Assembly (NCBI RefSeq): GCF_030389965.1
Contig: NZ_CP128400.1
Span: 992,001-1,056,000 of the forward strand
Direction of reading: 5' to 3'
DNA from: Candidatus Chlorohelix allophototropha
GTDB lineage: Bacteria; Chloroflexota; Chloroflexia; Chloroheliales; Chloroheliaceae
Length of the DNA stretch: 64,000 nt
Shown one piece after another: positions 51,857 to 61,431 of the stretch (its first letter is position 1; the number at the start of each line of letters is the position of its first letter). A program made the position numbers and the translations under genes. The notes below the pieces were generated by a model that worked only from the letters and a program-made list of their open reading frames with translations, searched no databases and was not told the DNA's origin.

Positions 51857-54800
51857 ATGCCCAATATCTCTTTTGGTTATCCTCAAGCTCTCTTTCTGCT
51901 TTTACTCCTGCCTCTGGTCTATCTAATCGCACGCCCCGGCAAAAACAGGATACCAACTCGCACTCTTTTACGTCGCCGCAATCGTCGTTGGAGCGTTGGG
52001 GTGCGTCTGCTCATAGTAACCTTACTGGTACTTACAATAGCCGATATTCAGCTAATCACCCAAAGCGATAAATTAGCGGTGGTCTTCCTGTTAGATGGTT
52101 CGGATAGCGTAGGTGCGGGCGGAAAGCAGCAGGGTACAAACTTTATCCGGCAGGCTTCCGAAAAGATGAAGGGCAATCAGGAATACGGCGTAGCAGTTTT
52201 CGGGCAAGACGTTTGTATAGAAAAAGTAGTGGACAAACAGCAGCATTTTGATAATCCTACCTGCGCTCCCGGTACAAATTACACTAATTTAGCGGAAGCG
52301 GTACGGCTTGGCACTTCTATGCTGCCCAACGATTCACAGCGTCGCTTAGTGCTTATCTCGGATGGAAACCAGAACCTAGATGAAGTGCGTAGCGCTGCCA
52401 AGCTGGCGGCAGCAGCCGGAGTCCAAATTGATGTAGTTCCATTGGAACAAACCGACGGACCTGAAGTAGCAGTAGGTAATATCAGTGTCCCCAGCAACTT
52501 GCGCGAAGGTGAGCAATTCAGCCTAACCGTCAATATTGATAGTAACTACGAGGGTAGCACCAAACTTTATATTTTGCAGCAAAATCAAGTAGTAAGCGAA
52601 AGTCAGGTTACTCTAAAAAAAGGCAGTAACACCTTCACCCAATCGCTAACTGCTACCAGCAAGGGCTTTGTAAATTACACGGTGCGTATTATCCCCGATC
52701 GGGATACTCTTGACCAGAATAATGAAGCCAATGCCTATAGCGTGGTCAAGGGTAAACCCCGTGTGCTATTGGTAGATGGACATCCCGATGAACAAGAAGC
52801 GGCTAATCTCCAGAATGCGCTCACAGCCGGAGAAATTGAACCGACTATTATTCCACCCGAACGCTTCCCAAACCTCACCGACCTAGCGCAATACGATGCG
52901 CTGGTGTTGGTAGATGTACCTGCCAGCAGCCTTACTGCCAATAACATGAATGTCATCCAAGCTTATGTCAAAAATTTAGGCAAAGGTATGATTGTAGTTG
53001 GCGGCGAAGAAAGCTATGGATTGGGTGGTTATTTCCGTACCCCGCTTGAAGAAATGCTTCCGGTGGAACTTCAATTACCCAACAAATTGCAAGCGCCTAG
53101 CGTAGCAATGGCGCTGGTAATTGACCGCAGCGGCAGCATGGCGGATGCGTACAACGGACCTGGGGCAGGCGCTTCGGGCGTTCCTAAAATCGAAATCGCC
53201 AAAGATGCGGCTTATCTTGCCGCCACTCAGCTAAACAATTCGGATCAAGTCGGAGTTGTCACCTTCGATACTACTGCCCAATGGGTGGTAAATCTTGCTC
53301 CAATGGGCAACCCTAGCAATCTGGTTAGCGCAATTGGACGCATTGCACCCGGAGGCGGTACTCAAATTTCCACCGGACTTTCAGCGGCAGTTGACGAGTT
53401 GAAAAAAGCCACTGCCCAGAATAAGCATATAATCTTGCTTACCGATGGTCAGGATGCCGACAATACCAGCTATGACGCGCTGATAGCGGAAGCAAATAAA
53501 GCCAATATTACCATCAGCACCGTTGGGTTGGGCGAGGATGTGGATGAAAAAAGACTCAAAGGGCTGGCTGACCAAGGCGGTGGGCGTTATTATTTCGTGA
53601 CCGACCCCAGTAACTTGCCCAAAATTTTTACCAAAGAAACGCATCTTGCTTACCGCAGCTACATCATCGAAGAACCTTTTATACCTACCGTAAATGCGCC
53701 AAGCCCCATTTTGAAAGGGATTACCGCTACACCCCAACTGTTGGGCTATGTAGGCACTAAAATAAAACCGCTCGCCACCACTGCCCTTGTCACCGGCAGA
53801 GGCGACCCGCTTTTGGCACACTGGCAGGTAGGGCTTGGGCGTGTGGTAGCTTGGACTAGCGATGCAAAAGCGCGTTGGGCTACCGATTGGTTAAAATGGA
53901 ATGATTTCCCACGCTTCTGGGCGCAAACGGTGCGCTGGACTATTGCCGAAAGCGAAACCGGAGGCATGCAGGTTAGTACCAAAATCGTAGGCAACAAGGT
54001 TCAAATCTCAGCCGACGCTATAAATAATAGTAGCCAGTACCTTAACGGGCTGGATATAAATGCTAATGTAGTAAACAGCAACCTGAACGGTGGCAGCGAA
54101 GAAGTTACGCTCTCCCAAACCGCCCCGGGTCATTATGAAGGGTCTTTTGTCCCCAAAAACACGGGCAGTTATATCATCAATGTACAAGGAGGGGCGAACA
54201 ACAACACCGTAACGGTGGACAATGGACAGGTAGCGGACGTTGGCAACCTCTCTCAAACTGTTGGTGCAGTCGCCAGTTATTCACCGGAATACAAGCAATT
54301 GGGTACCAACAAACCGTTACTGGATGAAATAGCTTCCCTTACAAGCGGCTACACCCTTTCCAATCCTGAAGAAGCGTTTAACGATAATTTGCAGCACACC
54401 AGCCGTAGTCAATCGCTATGGCCAATCTTGCTTGCCCTTCTATTGCTGTTATACCCGCTGGATATCGGGCTAAGACGGGTTAATCTCTCGCCGCGTGCGC
54501 TTCTCAATGGCTTCCGCAAGCGTAAACAAGAAGAACCGGAAAGGGCTGCCGAATTTGAAGCTACAATGGTCAGTCCAGAAGTGAGTCGCCTCTTTATGGC
54601 AAAAGAAAGAGCATACGCGCATACTGGAGCGCACCATACTGAAACCGAAACGCATCGTTCCGGCGCAAGCTTGAGCAACAACGGCGAACTTGGCGCAAAA
54701 TCCGGGGTTGCCAGCGAAACGCGACCTTTTGTCAGCAGCAGTTCACGCAATAGCGCCCCACCAGTATCAGCCAAACCTACAACTGCGTCGGTTAACCCCA

Positions 54801-55183
54801 AAGTTGTGTCAGAACCCACGCCCGAAGCTGAGGAAGAAACTGTTTATGGTGCGATGGCACGCCGCTTCAATCGCACGCCCTCCGCGCCGATTTCTCGTGT
54901 GGATGAAAAACCCGCAACAGCCCAACCTGCAAAAACTCCGCTAGTTGATCCAGAAGAGGAAGCGGTCTTAGGTATTAAAATACCTGTTCGCCCGGTGACA
55001 AAAATTGAGACTGTGCTTGCAACGCCTACCCAGCCCAAAAGCGCCCCTTCTAAAATACCCGAACCCGAGCCAGTTTCGGGAGAAGAAAGCGGTATGACCG
55101 GCAGATTGCTGCGCGCCAAACGGCGAGTTTATGAGGAACGCAGTCGCAAGGACGAGGAAACAACACAACAGAAAGAAAACTAG
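51857..55183 (+). CDS. Large membrane protein with two VWA domains
   Basis: A 1,108-residue BatA-like membrane protein. An N-terminal membrane pair (FLLLLLPLVYLIARPG and LLIVTLLVLTIADIQL) is followed by VWA domain 1 with the metal site DGSDS, a beta-sandwich region, a glutamine-amidotransferase-like segment (VLLVDGHPDEQEAANL ... MIVVGGEESYGLGG), and VWA domain 2 with DRSGS and LLTDGQDAD. A C-terminal membrane helix (WPILLALLLLLYPLDIGL) leads to a ~230-residue charged, low-complexity tail in the cytoplasm. Both metal-binding DxSxS sites are intact. The ATG has GGAGAAG upstream. A role in protein-complex assembly or envelope stress is inferred; nothing more specific is visible. Confidence 0.8.
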   Translation: MPNISFGYPQALFLLLLLPLVYLIARPGKNRIPTRTLLRRRNRRWSVGVRLLIVTLLVLTIADIQLITQSDKLAVVFLLDGSDSVGAGGKQQGTNFIRQASEKMKGNQEYGVAVFGQDVCIEKVVDKQQHFDNPTCAPGTNYTNLAEAVRLGTSMLPNDSQRRLVLISDGNQNLDEVRSAAKLAAAAGVQIDVVPLEQTDGPEVAVGNISVPSNLREGEQFSLTVNIDSNYEGSTKLYILQQNQVVSESQVTLKKGSNTFTQSLTATSKGFVNYTVRIIPDRDTLDQNNEANAYSVVKGKPRVLLVDGHPDEQEAANLQNALTAGEIEPTIIPPERFPNLTDLAQYDALVLVDVPASSLTANNMNVIQAYVKNLGKGMIVVGGEESYGLGGYFRTPLEEMLPVELQLPNKLQAPSVAMALVIDRSGSMADAYNGPGAGASGVPKIEIAKDAAYLAATQLNNSDQVGVVTFDTTAQWVVNLAPMGNPSNLVSAIGRIAPGGGTQISTGLSAAVDELKKATAQNKHIILLTDGQDADNTSYDALIAEANKANITISTVGLGEDVDEKRLKGLADQGGGRYYFVTDPSNLPKIFTKETHLAYRSYIIEEPFIPTVNAPSPILKGITATPQLLGYVGTKIKPLATTALVTGRGDPLLAHWQVGLGRVVAWTSDAKARWATDWLKWNDFPRFWAQTVRWTIAESETGGMQVSTKIVGNKVQISADAINNSSQYLNGLDINANVVNSNLNGGSEEVTLSQTAPGHYEGSFVPKNTGSYIINVQGGANNNTVTVDNGQVADVGNLSQTVGAVASYSPEYKQLGTNKPLLDEIASLTSGYTLSNPEEAFNDNLQHTSRSQSLWPILLALLLLLYPLDIGLRRVNLSPRALLNGFRKRKQEEPERAAEFEATMVSPEVSRLFMAKERAYAHTGAHHTETETHRSGASLSNNGELGAKSGVASETRPFVSSSSRNSAPPVSAKPTTASVNPKVVSEPTPEAEEETVYGAMARRFNRTPSAPISRVDEKPATAQPAKTPLVDPEEEAVLGIKIPVRPVTKIETVLATPTQPKSAPSKIPEPEPVSGEESGMTGRLLRAKRRVYEERSRKDEETTQQKEN

Positions 55184-55197
55184 GCAGATTAAAGAAA

Positions 55198-56757
55198 ATG
55201 AACCTTGCGCCATCGGTATCGGGTAGTAAACTAAAAGTTCAAAACTCGAAGCTGAATCGGCGTATTTTCATTTTCTTCTTGTTACTCTTCTTCCTAACTT
55301 TCGGCGGGCATCTCTACAGTGGTGACGGTTTTACCAGCTACGCCACCGCTCGAAGCTTCATTGAAGGCAACGGCGGCGCATTGGATAACTATAGTAACGA
55401 TACTCGCTTCGCCCTACGTGGGGCTGACGGCAAGCTCTACGGCAAATATGGTCTGGGTCAAGCGTTAGTTGAAATTCCCCCTATTCTTTTCATAAAACTG
55501 CTCTCGCTTTTCTCAACCGGTTTTGCCGAAGATGCCACCGCTCGTTTTCTGGTTAGCACGCTGAACTTATTCGTTTGCGCCACTACCCAACTATTACTAT
55601 TCAAGCTTGGCAGAAAATTGGGATTCGGCACGCTCTCCGCTTTTTCGGTAACGCTGCTCTACGGCATCGCCTCGATGAGTTGGGTGTACAGCCATCTCGA
55701 TTTCAGCGAACCGTTAGTCACGCTCTGTTATTTGCTCATGTTTGGCGCGCTGCTGGAAGGACAAGACAAGCGACATTTATTCTGCGCCGGGTTTTGGCTA
55801 GGCGCTGCCATTCTCTTTAAAACGGTAGCGGCTATTGCCCTTTTCCCCCTACTGCTTTACCTGATAATGAAATCAGGACGGCATAATGCGCTAAAAGCAA
55901 TGCTATGGCTGGCGCTACCTTTATTGGCTACCGCCGCACTGCTACTCTGGTACAACTTCTACCGCTACGGCAAATTCACCGAATCGGGCTATAGCGCAAT
56001 AGCCGACCAGTTTGCCTTCGGTTCTGTTTACGGCGGGATTTACGGCTTTCTGTTCAGTTCCGGCAAAAGTATCTTCCTCTATGCGCCCGGTCTAGTTCTT
56101 GCCCTTTTCGGCTTAAAACCATTCTGGCAAAGGCAAAAAACGGAGGCGGTTTTCGGGCTGAGTTTGTTCACGACCTACCTAATCTTTTATGCGCTCTTCT
56201 GGAACTGGGAAGGCGATTGGACATGGGGTTCGCGTTATCTTTACCCTGCGCTGCCCTTCCTGTTCCTCTTTGCGCTGCCGCTATTGCAAAACCGTAGCAA
56301 ACCGATGCGCTGGTTCTTCAAACTGGTACTAGTCACCGGGATTCTGGTGAATATTGCCGGGTCGCTGGTTGAGTTCAACTATTACTTCTATGTAAGCGGC
56401 GCTGCTAACGCTGAACCGGACTGGCGTTTTGTACCCGAACTCTCGCCCCTACGCGGACAAGTGTTTTTAGCTGCATCCGCCTTCAGCCGTACCGCCGGAG
56501 GCGCTTCCCTGCAAATGGACTATACCGGGTGGGATGCCGAACGAGTGCATGCCGTTACAAAAAAAATCGAGCTTGCGCCTTACGACAAATTCGACCTCTG
56601 GTGGTTGCGCTTCGCCAACCCCGAAGGCGCGACAAACGGTTGGATGGGATTGATAGTCGGGGGGCTTATCGGAATCATTTTAGTTATAATAATTTGGAAT
56701 AGCTGGCAAAGATTAAAAATTCAACGGGATATAGTAGCCGCTATCGAAGCTGAGTAA
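55198..56757 (+). CDS. GT-C-like membrane glycosyltransferase
   Basis: A polytopic membrane protein of 519 residues with about 11 helices. Its first loop has HLYSGDGFTSYATARSFIEG, an acidic pattern comparable to GT-C enzymes. A later loop has ALFWNWEGDWTWGSRYLYPA. It differs from the two other GT-C-like proteins in this window but has the same layout. It starts 14 bases after the VWA gene, so the two may be co-transcribed. Sugar donor and acceptor unknown. Confidence 0.65.
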   Translation: MNLAPSVSGSKLKVQNSKLNRRIFIFFLLLFFLTFGGHLYSGDGFTSYATARSFIEGNGGALDNYSNDTRFALRGADGKLYGKYGLGQALVEIPPILFIKLLSLFSTGFAEDATARFLVSTLNLFVCATTQLLLFKLGRKLGFGTLSAFSVTLLYGIASMSWVYSHLDFSEPLVTLCYLLMFGALLEGQDKRHLFCAGFWLGAAILFKTVAAIALFPLLLYLIMKSGRHNALKAMLWLALPLLATAALLLWYNFYRYGKFTESGYSAIADQFAFGSVYGGIYGFLFSSGKSIFLYAPGLVLALFGLKPFWQRQKTEAVFGLSLFTTYLIFYALFWNWEGDWTWGSRYLYPALPFLFLFALPLLQNRSKPMRWFFKLVLVTGILVNIAGSLVEFNYYFYVSGAANAEPDWRFVPELSPLRGQVFLAASAFSRTAGGASLQMDYTGWDAERVHAVTKKIELAPYDKFDLWWLRFANPEGATNGWMGLIVGGLIGIILVIIIWNSWQRLKIQRDIVAAIEAE

Positions 56758-56765
56758 TGAAACCT

Positions 56766-57998
56766 TCAAAGCCTGACGACTCTGCCAATTTCCACCTTAT
56801 ATAATTGAGCTATTTTCTTAAGTCGCTCGGCATCACCGAATAGCGACAAATCGGTGGTGGTGATTAATACCTGCTGCGAAATTGCCAGCACCGTATCTAG
56901 CACATATTGCCGTCGTCCTGCATCCAGTTCGGAGAGAATATCGTCCAGCAACAGAATCGGACGCTCATCGGTTTGTTGCTCCATCCAACCTGCCTCTGCC
57001 AGTTTCAACGCCAGCACAGCGGTACGTTGTTGTCCGCGTGAGCCGAATACTGCCAGATTCTTACCCTCATACAAAAAACTCAAATCGTCCCGGTGCGGAC
57101 CTGCCAACGAAACGCCTCGCGCAAATTCCTGCACCCTTACCTTTTCCAGTTGCGCGGTAAAAGCGGCGGCAATTTGCCCCTCATTCTCTACAACCCCCTC
57201 TGTAAATTCAAAACTGGTCTGGTAAACCAATTCAAAATCGGGGGTAATACTATCACCCAACAAGCCAAGCAAATTGGAGTGAAGCAAGGCGGCGCGGCGG
57301 TTTAGCCCTTGAACACACTCATAGCGCCGCTTTATGATGTACGACCCTGCCTTTACCAGTTCCTCGTCCCAGATAGATAATTCCAGTTGCTCTTTCTGGC
57401 GCAGTGTACCTGACAACTTTTGAGCCTTTTGCTTCTCGCGGTATTGCCGCAGATAACCGTTGCGCTGTGCAATCACTTTGCTATAATCCTGAAGACAGCG
57501 CAGATAACGGTGATCTACTTGCGAAAGGGTAATATCAAAATAGCGGCGGCGCAGCGACGGTGCACCGATTATCAAATCGAGGTCTTCCGGCGAAAATAGC
57601 ACTACATTTACCTTGCCGATCAAGTCCATCGCCCGCTTGGCAGAACCGTTTAGCTTGACACGTTTGCGCGCCGGGACAGGTTGCTCAAGTTCTTCGCCCG
57701 CTGAAGCATCACGGGTGATCACTATTTCCGCTTCTAGTTCGTCATCGGTGCGCTGCACGTTGGCATGAAGGCGAGCAAAAGCAGGCACGCCAAATTGAGG
57801 TTCTGCCGCCAGATTCACCAGTTCCTGATCACTTCCGGCACGCGCCGATTTAGTAGTAGCAAGCATATAAATCGCTTCCAGCAGGGTAGTCTTACCCGCC
57901 GCATTTTCACCCTGAAACACGCTCAAACCGGGTGAAAGCGACAAGTCCAGCTTGCTGTAATTGCGAAAATCTTTGAGATGCAGTTGAGTGCAATACAT
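56766..57998 (-). CDS. recF: DNA replication and repair protein RecF
   Basis: RecF loads RecA at single-strand gaps together with RecO/RecR. The 410-residue protein opens LHLKDFRNYSKLDL, has Walker A GENAAGKT (residues 30-37), the RecF-typical VVLFSPEDLDLIIGAPSLRR, the signature SLAGPHRDDL, and Walker B PILLLDDILSELD. The ATG at 57998 begins the conserved sequence; the frame continues upstream without homology. A TATAAT on the minus strand (58005-58010) lies so close that the mRNA may be leaderless. dnaA/dnaN/gyrB, its usual companions, are absent. Confidence 0.93.
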   Translation of the reverse strand: MYCTQLHLKDFRNYSKLDLSLSPGLSVFQGENAAGKTTLLEAIYMLATTKSARAGSDQELVNLAAEPQFGVPAFARLHANVQRTDDELEAEIVITRDASAGEELEQPVPARKRVKLNGSAKRAMDLIGKVNVVLFSPEDLDLIIGAPSLRRRYFDITLSQVDHRYLRCLQDYSKVIAQRNGYLRQYREKQKAQKLSGTLRQKEQLELSIWDEELVKAGSYIIKRRYECVQGLNRRAALLHSNLLGLLGDSITPDFELVYQTSFEFTEGVVENEGQIAAAFTAQLEKVRVQEFARGVSLAGPHRDDLSFLYEGKNLAVFGSRGQQRTAVLALKLAEAGWMEQQTDERPILLLDDILSELDAGRRQYVLDTVLAISQQVLITTTDLSLFGDAERLKKIAQLYKVEIGRVVRL

Positions 57999-58004
57999 AA
58001 GCCG

Positions 58005-58010
58005 ATTATA
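58005..58010 (-). promoter_or_regulatory. TATAAT element just before recF
   Basis: Perfect -10 hexamer ending 6 bases before the recF ATG; transcription would start at or next to the start codon. The -35 region is weak. Confidence 0.4.
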
Positions 58011-58098
58011 GCATAAGCTGGACAAATCCCTCGTAAGCTCGGATAATATTGGGGTGAGGGCTGACAAAATAATATAGGCTTGAAAGAGAAACAAACCA

Positions 58099-58779
58099 AT
58101 GTACGGGCTTAATCACATACGCAAAGTGGCAATGAATAATATTATAGGCGGCTTAGTAGTAGCAATCGTCGGTACAGGCGCGTGGATATTGCTACTTCCA
58201 AGCTCGGCTTTAATCGGGGAGTCGCTCATCGGTGCGCTTGTCTCGTTTCTAGGCTTTGGTGCAGGCTGGTATTTTTTACGTGTTATGCTCACCAGCCAAA
58301 TTTACATGAACCTAACCAAAGAACAAAACTGGAACAAAACCGAAATCACGCGACTTAATAAAATACCCGCCGCCGAGCCAACCCGCAACGGGTTACCCTA
58401 CATGAACTATGAAATCACTCGTCTGGTAGTGGTGTTTATTGCGGTGCTAATCCTCACCTACATCCTGACCGATCTAGTTGGTCTTTCGTTGGGCAGTTTT
58501 GCGGGGGGTTGGTTAGTAGGTAGCGGAATTGGCAAATGGCATTTTGTTGTAAAAATGGAAAAACAACAGGCGAAAAGCGGAGGTGCCTATTTCTTCAGCG
58601 ATCCTGATTTTGGTCCCTATTCCGAAATCAGCTATTATAATCCCGATGAAGTTGTCGTCTTAGCCGAACCGCAAGGACTGACGCAGGTGAAAAAACCGAC
58701 TCGAACTAGCCCTAAAACCCGCGCTGCGCAACCGCTCGTCCGTAACGACAACAACCGTAGTAATAAGCGCAAAAACTGA
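58099..58779 (+). CDS. Small membrane protein of unknown function
   Basis: Not recognised. The 226-residue protein has three or four predicted helices (IIGGLVVAIVGTGAWILLL, LIGALVSFLGFGAGWYFL and LVVVFIAVLILTYILTDLVG), then a soluble C-terminal region ending in a very basic tail (NDNNRSNKRKN). A second ATG at 58132 (residue 12) is a possible start. It precedes the CCA-adding enzyme gene by 8 bases and probably shares its transcript. No functional motif is seen. Confidence 0.6.
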   Translation: MYGLNHIRKVAMNNIIGGLVVAIVGTGAWILLLPSSALIGESLIGALVSFLGFGAGWYFLRVMLTSQIYMNLTKEQNWNKTEITRLNKIPAAEPTRNGLPYMNYEITRLVVVFIAVLILTYILTDLVGLSLGSFAGGWLVGSGIGKWHFVVKMEKQQAKSGGAYFFSDPDFGPYSEISYYNPDEVVVLAEPQGLTQVKKPTRTSPKTRAAQPLVRNDNNRSNKRKN

Positions 58780-58787
58780 GCAAATTC

Positions 58788-60347
58788 ATGTCCTACCCTC
58801 TTTCTGAACCGCAAAAAGTAGCGCTAGAAATAGCTACCCAACTATTTGATTCTGACTCGCTTTGGTTGGTGGGCGGGTGGGTGCGCGATACCTTGCTATC
58901 CCGCTTGGCTGATGATGTCGATTTAGCGGTCAGCGGTTCGCCTGTCGAAGTGCTGGCACTTGCGCGGCGTTTCTCCAACACCGTCCAAACGCACCTACCG
59001 GGCTGGCAAATCTCCTATTTCCCGCTTGATACCGAGAACGGTGTGGCGCGTATAGTTTTTAAATCAGACAATGAACATTTCTATTTCGATTTCGCCGCCC
59101 TTCAGCAAAACAACCTTACTGCCGATTTGCTACGGCGTGATTTCACGCTCAATGCCCTTGCCATTGTGCTACCCGATTTCCTTGAGCATGGTTTGGAAGC
59201 AACCGTAATTGACCTGTGCGGAGGACTGGAAGATATAAAAGCGCACCTGATTCGCCCCATCAGCGAGGCAAACATCATCAGTGACCCTCTGCGTATGCTG
59301 CGGGGAGTCCGCCTTAAAGCACAGCTTTCCAACCTCGAATCGGAGTGGCAACTTACTGCAGATGCGCTCGAAATTTTCCGCCGCAACGCCCCGCTCATAA
59401 AACAATCAGCGGGCGAACGTTGCGCGACAGAACTAAACAAAATCCTGCTGGCGGGTGGCGTAATTGACAGCTTACGGTTGCTCGACTCGTGTGGGTTGCT
59501 CTCGCTGCTCATCCCTGAACTGGACGAGGGCAAAGGCAATATTCAGATGAACGCCCATTATTACGATGTCTGGAATCACAGCTTGGTAACGGTTGATCGG
59601 GTGGAATGGCTGGTGCGTCCTAACTATCGTGGGCAAAGCCTCGATGAAATGATATTGGCAGAACGACCTGAAAATTATATCAGCCACTGGCAAGAGATTA
59701 TCACAAAACTCTACGCCCACGAACAGGAACGGCTCTTGTGGTTGCTATGGGGCGCACTGCTCCACGATGTGGGCAAACCTCGCGCGCGTAGCGTGGATAG
59801 CGAAGGTGAAATCCACTTCTACCATCACGCTCAGGTAGGAGCGCAAATGGCACGCGCCATCCTTGAACGCTTCCATTTTAGCCGCCAGATGATCGAAGGC
59901 ATCGCTACACTGGTAGATAACCATATGCGTATTGGTATGCTAAAAGCCAATTACGATGTGAAAAGCGGCAGTGGAGTCAGTAATCGCGCTATTTTTCGCT
60001 TTCTCAAAGATACTGACCCGGTGCAAATTGAAATGATGCCGCTCTCGCTGGCTGATCATGCCGCCGTAGTCGGTCCTTGGATTGCACAAGCGCGTCAGCT
60101 AAAAAGCTGGGAGCATCATCTCCATTTTATAGATAGGCTTTCCCTTAAATATTTGGGTTCGGTGGAGGAAAAACTGATTGGCAAGCCGCGTCTGTTGGAC
60201 GGGCATGCACTAATGCAGGAACTGAAACTTGAACCGGGACCGCAACTAGGCAAAATCCTACGTGAAATCGAAGAAAGTCAGGCAGTTGGCGAAATCAGCA
60301 GCACAGAAGAAGCGTTAGAATTAGCGCGTCGCCTTTTGGGCTGCTAA
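58788..60347 (+). CDS. cca: CCA tRNA nucleotidyltransferase with HD domain
   Basis: A class II nucleotidyltransferase that adds or repairs the 3' CCA of tRNA. The 519-residue protein has LVGGWVRD (residues 27-34), the metal-binding DVD at residues 43-45, and LRRDFTLNALAI and SDPLRMLRGVRLKAQ of the head-neck region. A C-terminal HD domain follows (LLHDVGKPRARS ... HHAQVGAQMA), which in related enzymes acts on cyclic or terminal phosphates. The HD-containing layout also matches poly(A)-polymerase-like proteins, so A-adding-only activity cannot be excluded. The ATG overlaps no neighbour. Confidence 0.88.
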   Translation: MSYPLSEPQKVALEIATQLFDSDSLWLVGGWVRDTLLSRLADDVDLAVSGSPVEVLALARRFSNTVQTHLPGWQISYFPLDTENGVARIVFKSDNEHFYFDFAALQQNNLTADLLRRDFTLNALAIVLPDFLEHGLEATVIDLCGGLEDIKAHLIRPISEANIISDPLRMLRGVRLKAQLSNLESEWQLTADALEIFRRNAPLIKQSAGERCATELNKILLAGGVIDSLRLLDSCGLLSLLIPELDEGKGNIQMNAHYYDVWNHSLVTVDRVEWLVRPNYRGQSLDEMILAERPENYISHWQEIITKLYAHEQERLLWLLWGALLHDVGKPRARSVDSEGEIHFYHHAQVGAQMARAILERFHFSRQMIEGIATLVDNHMRIGMLKANYDVKSGSGVSNRAIFRFLKDTDPVQIEMMPLSLADHAAVVGPWIAQARQLKSWEHHLHFIDRLSLKYLGSVEEKLIGKPRLLDGHALMQELKLEPGPQLGKILREIEESQAVGEISSTEEALELARRLLGC

Positions 60348-60350
60348 ATC

Positions 60351-60758
60351 TTAAAACTCCGAGAGCGGTCTCCGCGACATAAAACCTGTATCGAGCGTAT
60401 GCCAGTATTCGATGGTTTCCTCGCCCATACGCCAACACAAATTAACTATCTCGCCGTTTGCCCGACGCGCCGGGAAATCTACCAGCCCCAAGTTTAAGTC
60501 TTTTACCTGGCAACCGATCTGATTGATTGCTTCGATATTCTCATCAATTGAGCGTCGTAACTCAGCAAGGCGCGAGGTTAGCCCCTCTCTCTTAACTTCA
60601 TATCCGTTTCCATGCGCCTTGCTATCATCCAACGCCTTATATTCGTTACCCTTCGCGCTAAACTCCTCCATTGCTGCCATTAACACCTGTAGTAGATTGC
60701 GCAAGCGAGGTAACAATGCTAGCGCATCTTCCAAAGTAAAAAGTTGCTCAAATGCCAT
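60351..60758 (-). CDS. DUF2203-family protein
   Basis: A 135-residue, mostly helical protein of the DUF2203 family. It opens FEQLFTLEDALALLPRLRNL, has a coiled-coil middle, and ends with the family signature GLVDFPARRANGEIVNLCW followed by GEETIEYWHTLDTGFMSRRP. The family's function is unknown. The ATG at 60758 is chosen because AAGGAAAC lies 4-5 bases upstream; an in-frame ATG at 60779 adds seven residues. It converges with the CCA-enzyme gene, whose stop lies 3 bases away. Confidence 0.8.
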   Translation of the reverse strand: MAFEQLFTLEDALALLPRLRNLLQVLMAAMEEFSAKGNEYKALDDSKAHGNGYEVKREGLTSRLAELRRSIDENIEAINQIGCQVKDLNLGLVDFPARRANGEIVNLCWRMGEETIEYWHTLDTGFMSRRPLSEF

Positions 60759-60990
60759 CTTTTGTTTCCTTAATTCCAACTTATAAGATCAATATAAATA
60801 AATTTACATGGGGATTTTATCAAAAATAATCCTTTCTAGTACTTAATTCCTATGACCATGTTCTCATAGTAGATTAACATTAATTCTATTAAAATATATT
60901 TATTGATATAGGGTGCAACTGGTAGATAGATCGGTTAAAGGTAAATAGCTTTTAAAGACATTCTTACTATTTTGCATTGGGGTCAGCACA

Positions 60991-61269
60991 ATGAGTAAAA
61001 ATCCTGTCGCGCTAAATGTTGTTCAACGGCTGCGCCAATATAATCATGAAATCGCAAATTATCTGCTTACTGCATCACTTACACTAGAGTTATGTGGCTC
61101 AGTACGTAACATGACTCCCGAAGACTTTGATGTACTTAAAGTCGAACTCGTTAAAATAATGGGCGAGCTTCAAAAGAGCCAAGATGATATGAAGCTGTTG
61201 AACGGTATTTTACAAAACGATGGCGCTACCAATATGCCAATATTATTATTGGAAGATGAAGTAGCCTAG
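60991..61269 (+). CDS. Small helical protein of unknown function, 92 residues
   Basis: Not recognised. The 92-residue protein is predicted mostly helical, with a central amphipathic stretch (DFDVLKVELVKIMGELQKSQ) that could form a coiled coil. No membrane helix or metal motif is seen; a single cysteine lies in LTLELCGSV. GGGG lies about 10 bases before the ATG. A 210-base A/T-rich region upstream may hold its promoter. It converges with the glutamate dehydrogenase gene. Confidence 0.6.
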   Translation: MSKNPVALNVVQRLRQYNHEIANYLLTASLTLELCGSVRNMTPEDFDVLKVELVKIMGELQKSQDDMKLLNGILQNDGATNMPILLLEDEVA

Positions 61270-61370
61270 CCTTTCTTACAATCCCGCTCACATCGTCTTT
61301 TAGAGACTCAGCTCTTATTTTGGTTAAACTCTTTAACCGAAACTAGATTCATAAATACTACTATAAAATA

Positions 61371-61399
61371 AAAGCAACGAGCTTTACACTCGTCGCTTT
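61371..61399 (-). terminator. Terminator of glutamate dehydrogenase gene
   Basis: AAAGCAACGAG (61371-61381) pairs with CTCGTCGCTTT (61389-61399), one wobble. On the minus strand it is followed by TTTATTTTA, suiting the dehydrogenase transcript. Confidence 0.75.
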
Positions 61400-61431
61400 G
61401 AGCCACAAAATAACTGCGAAATCAATCATAA

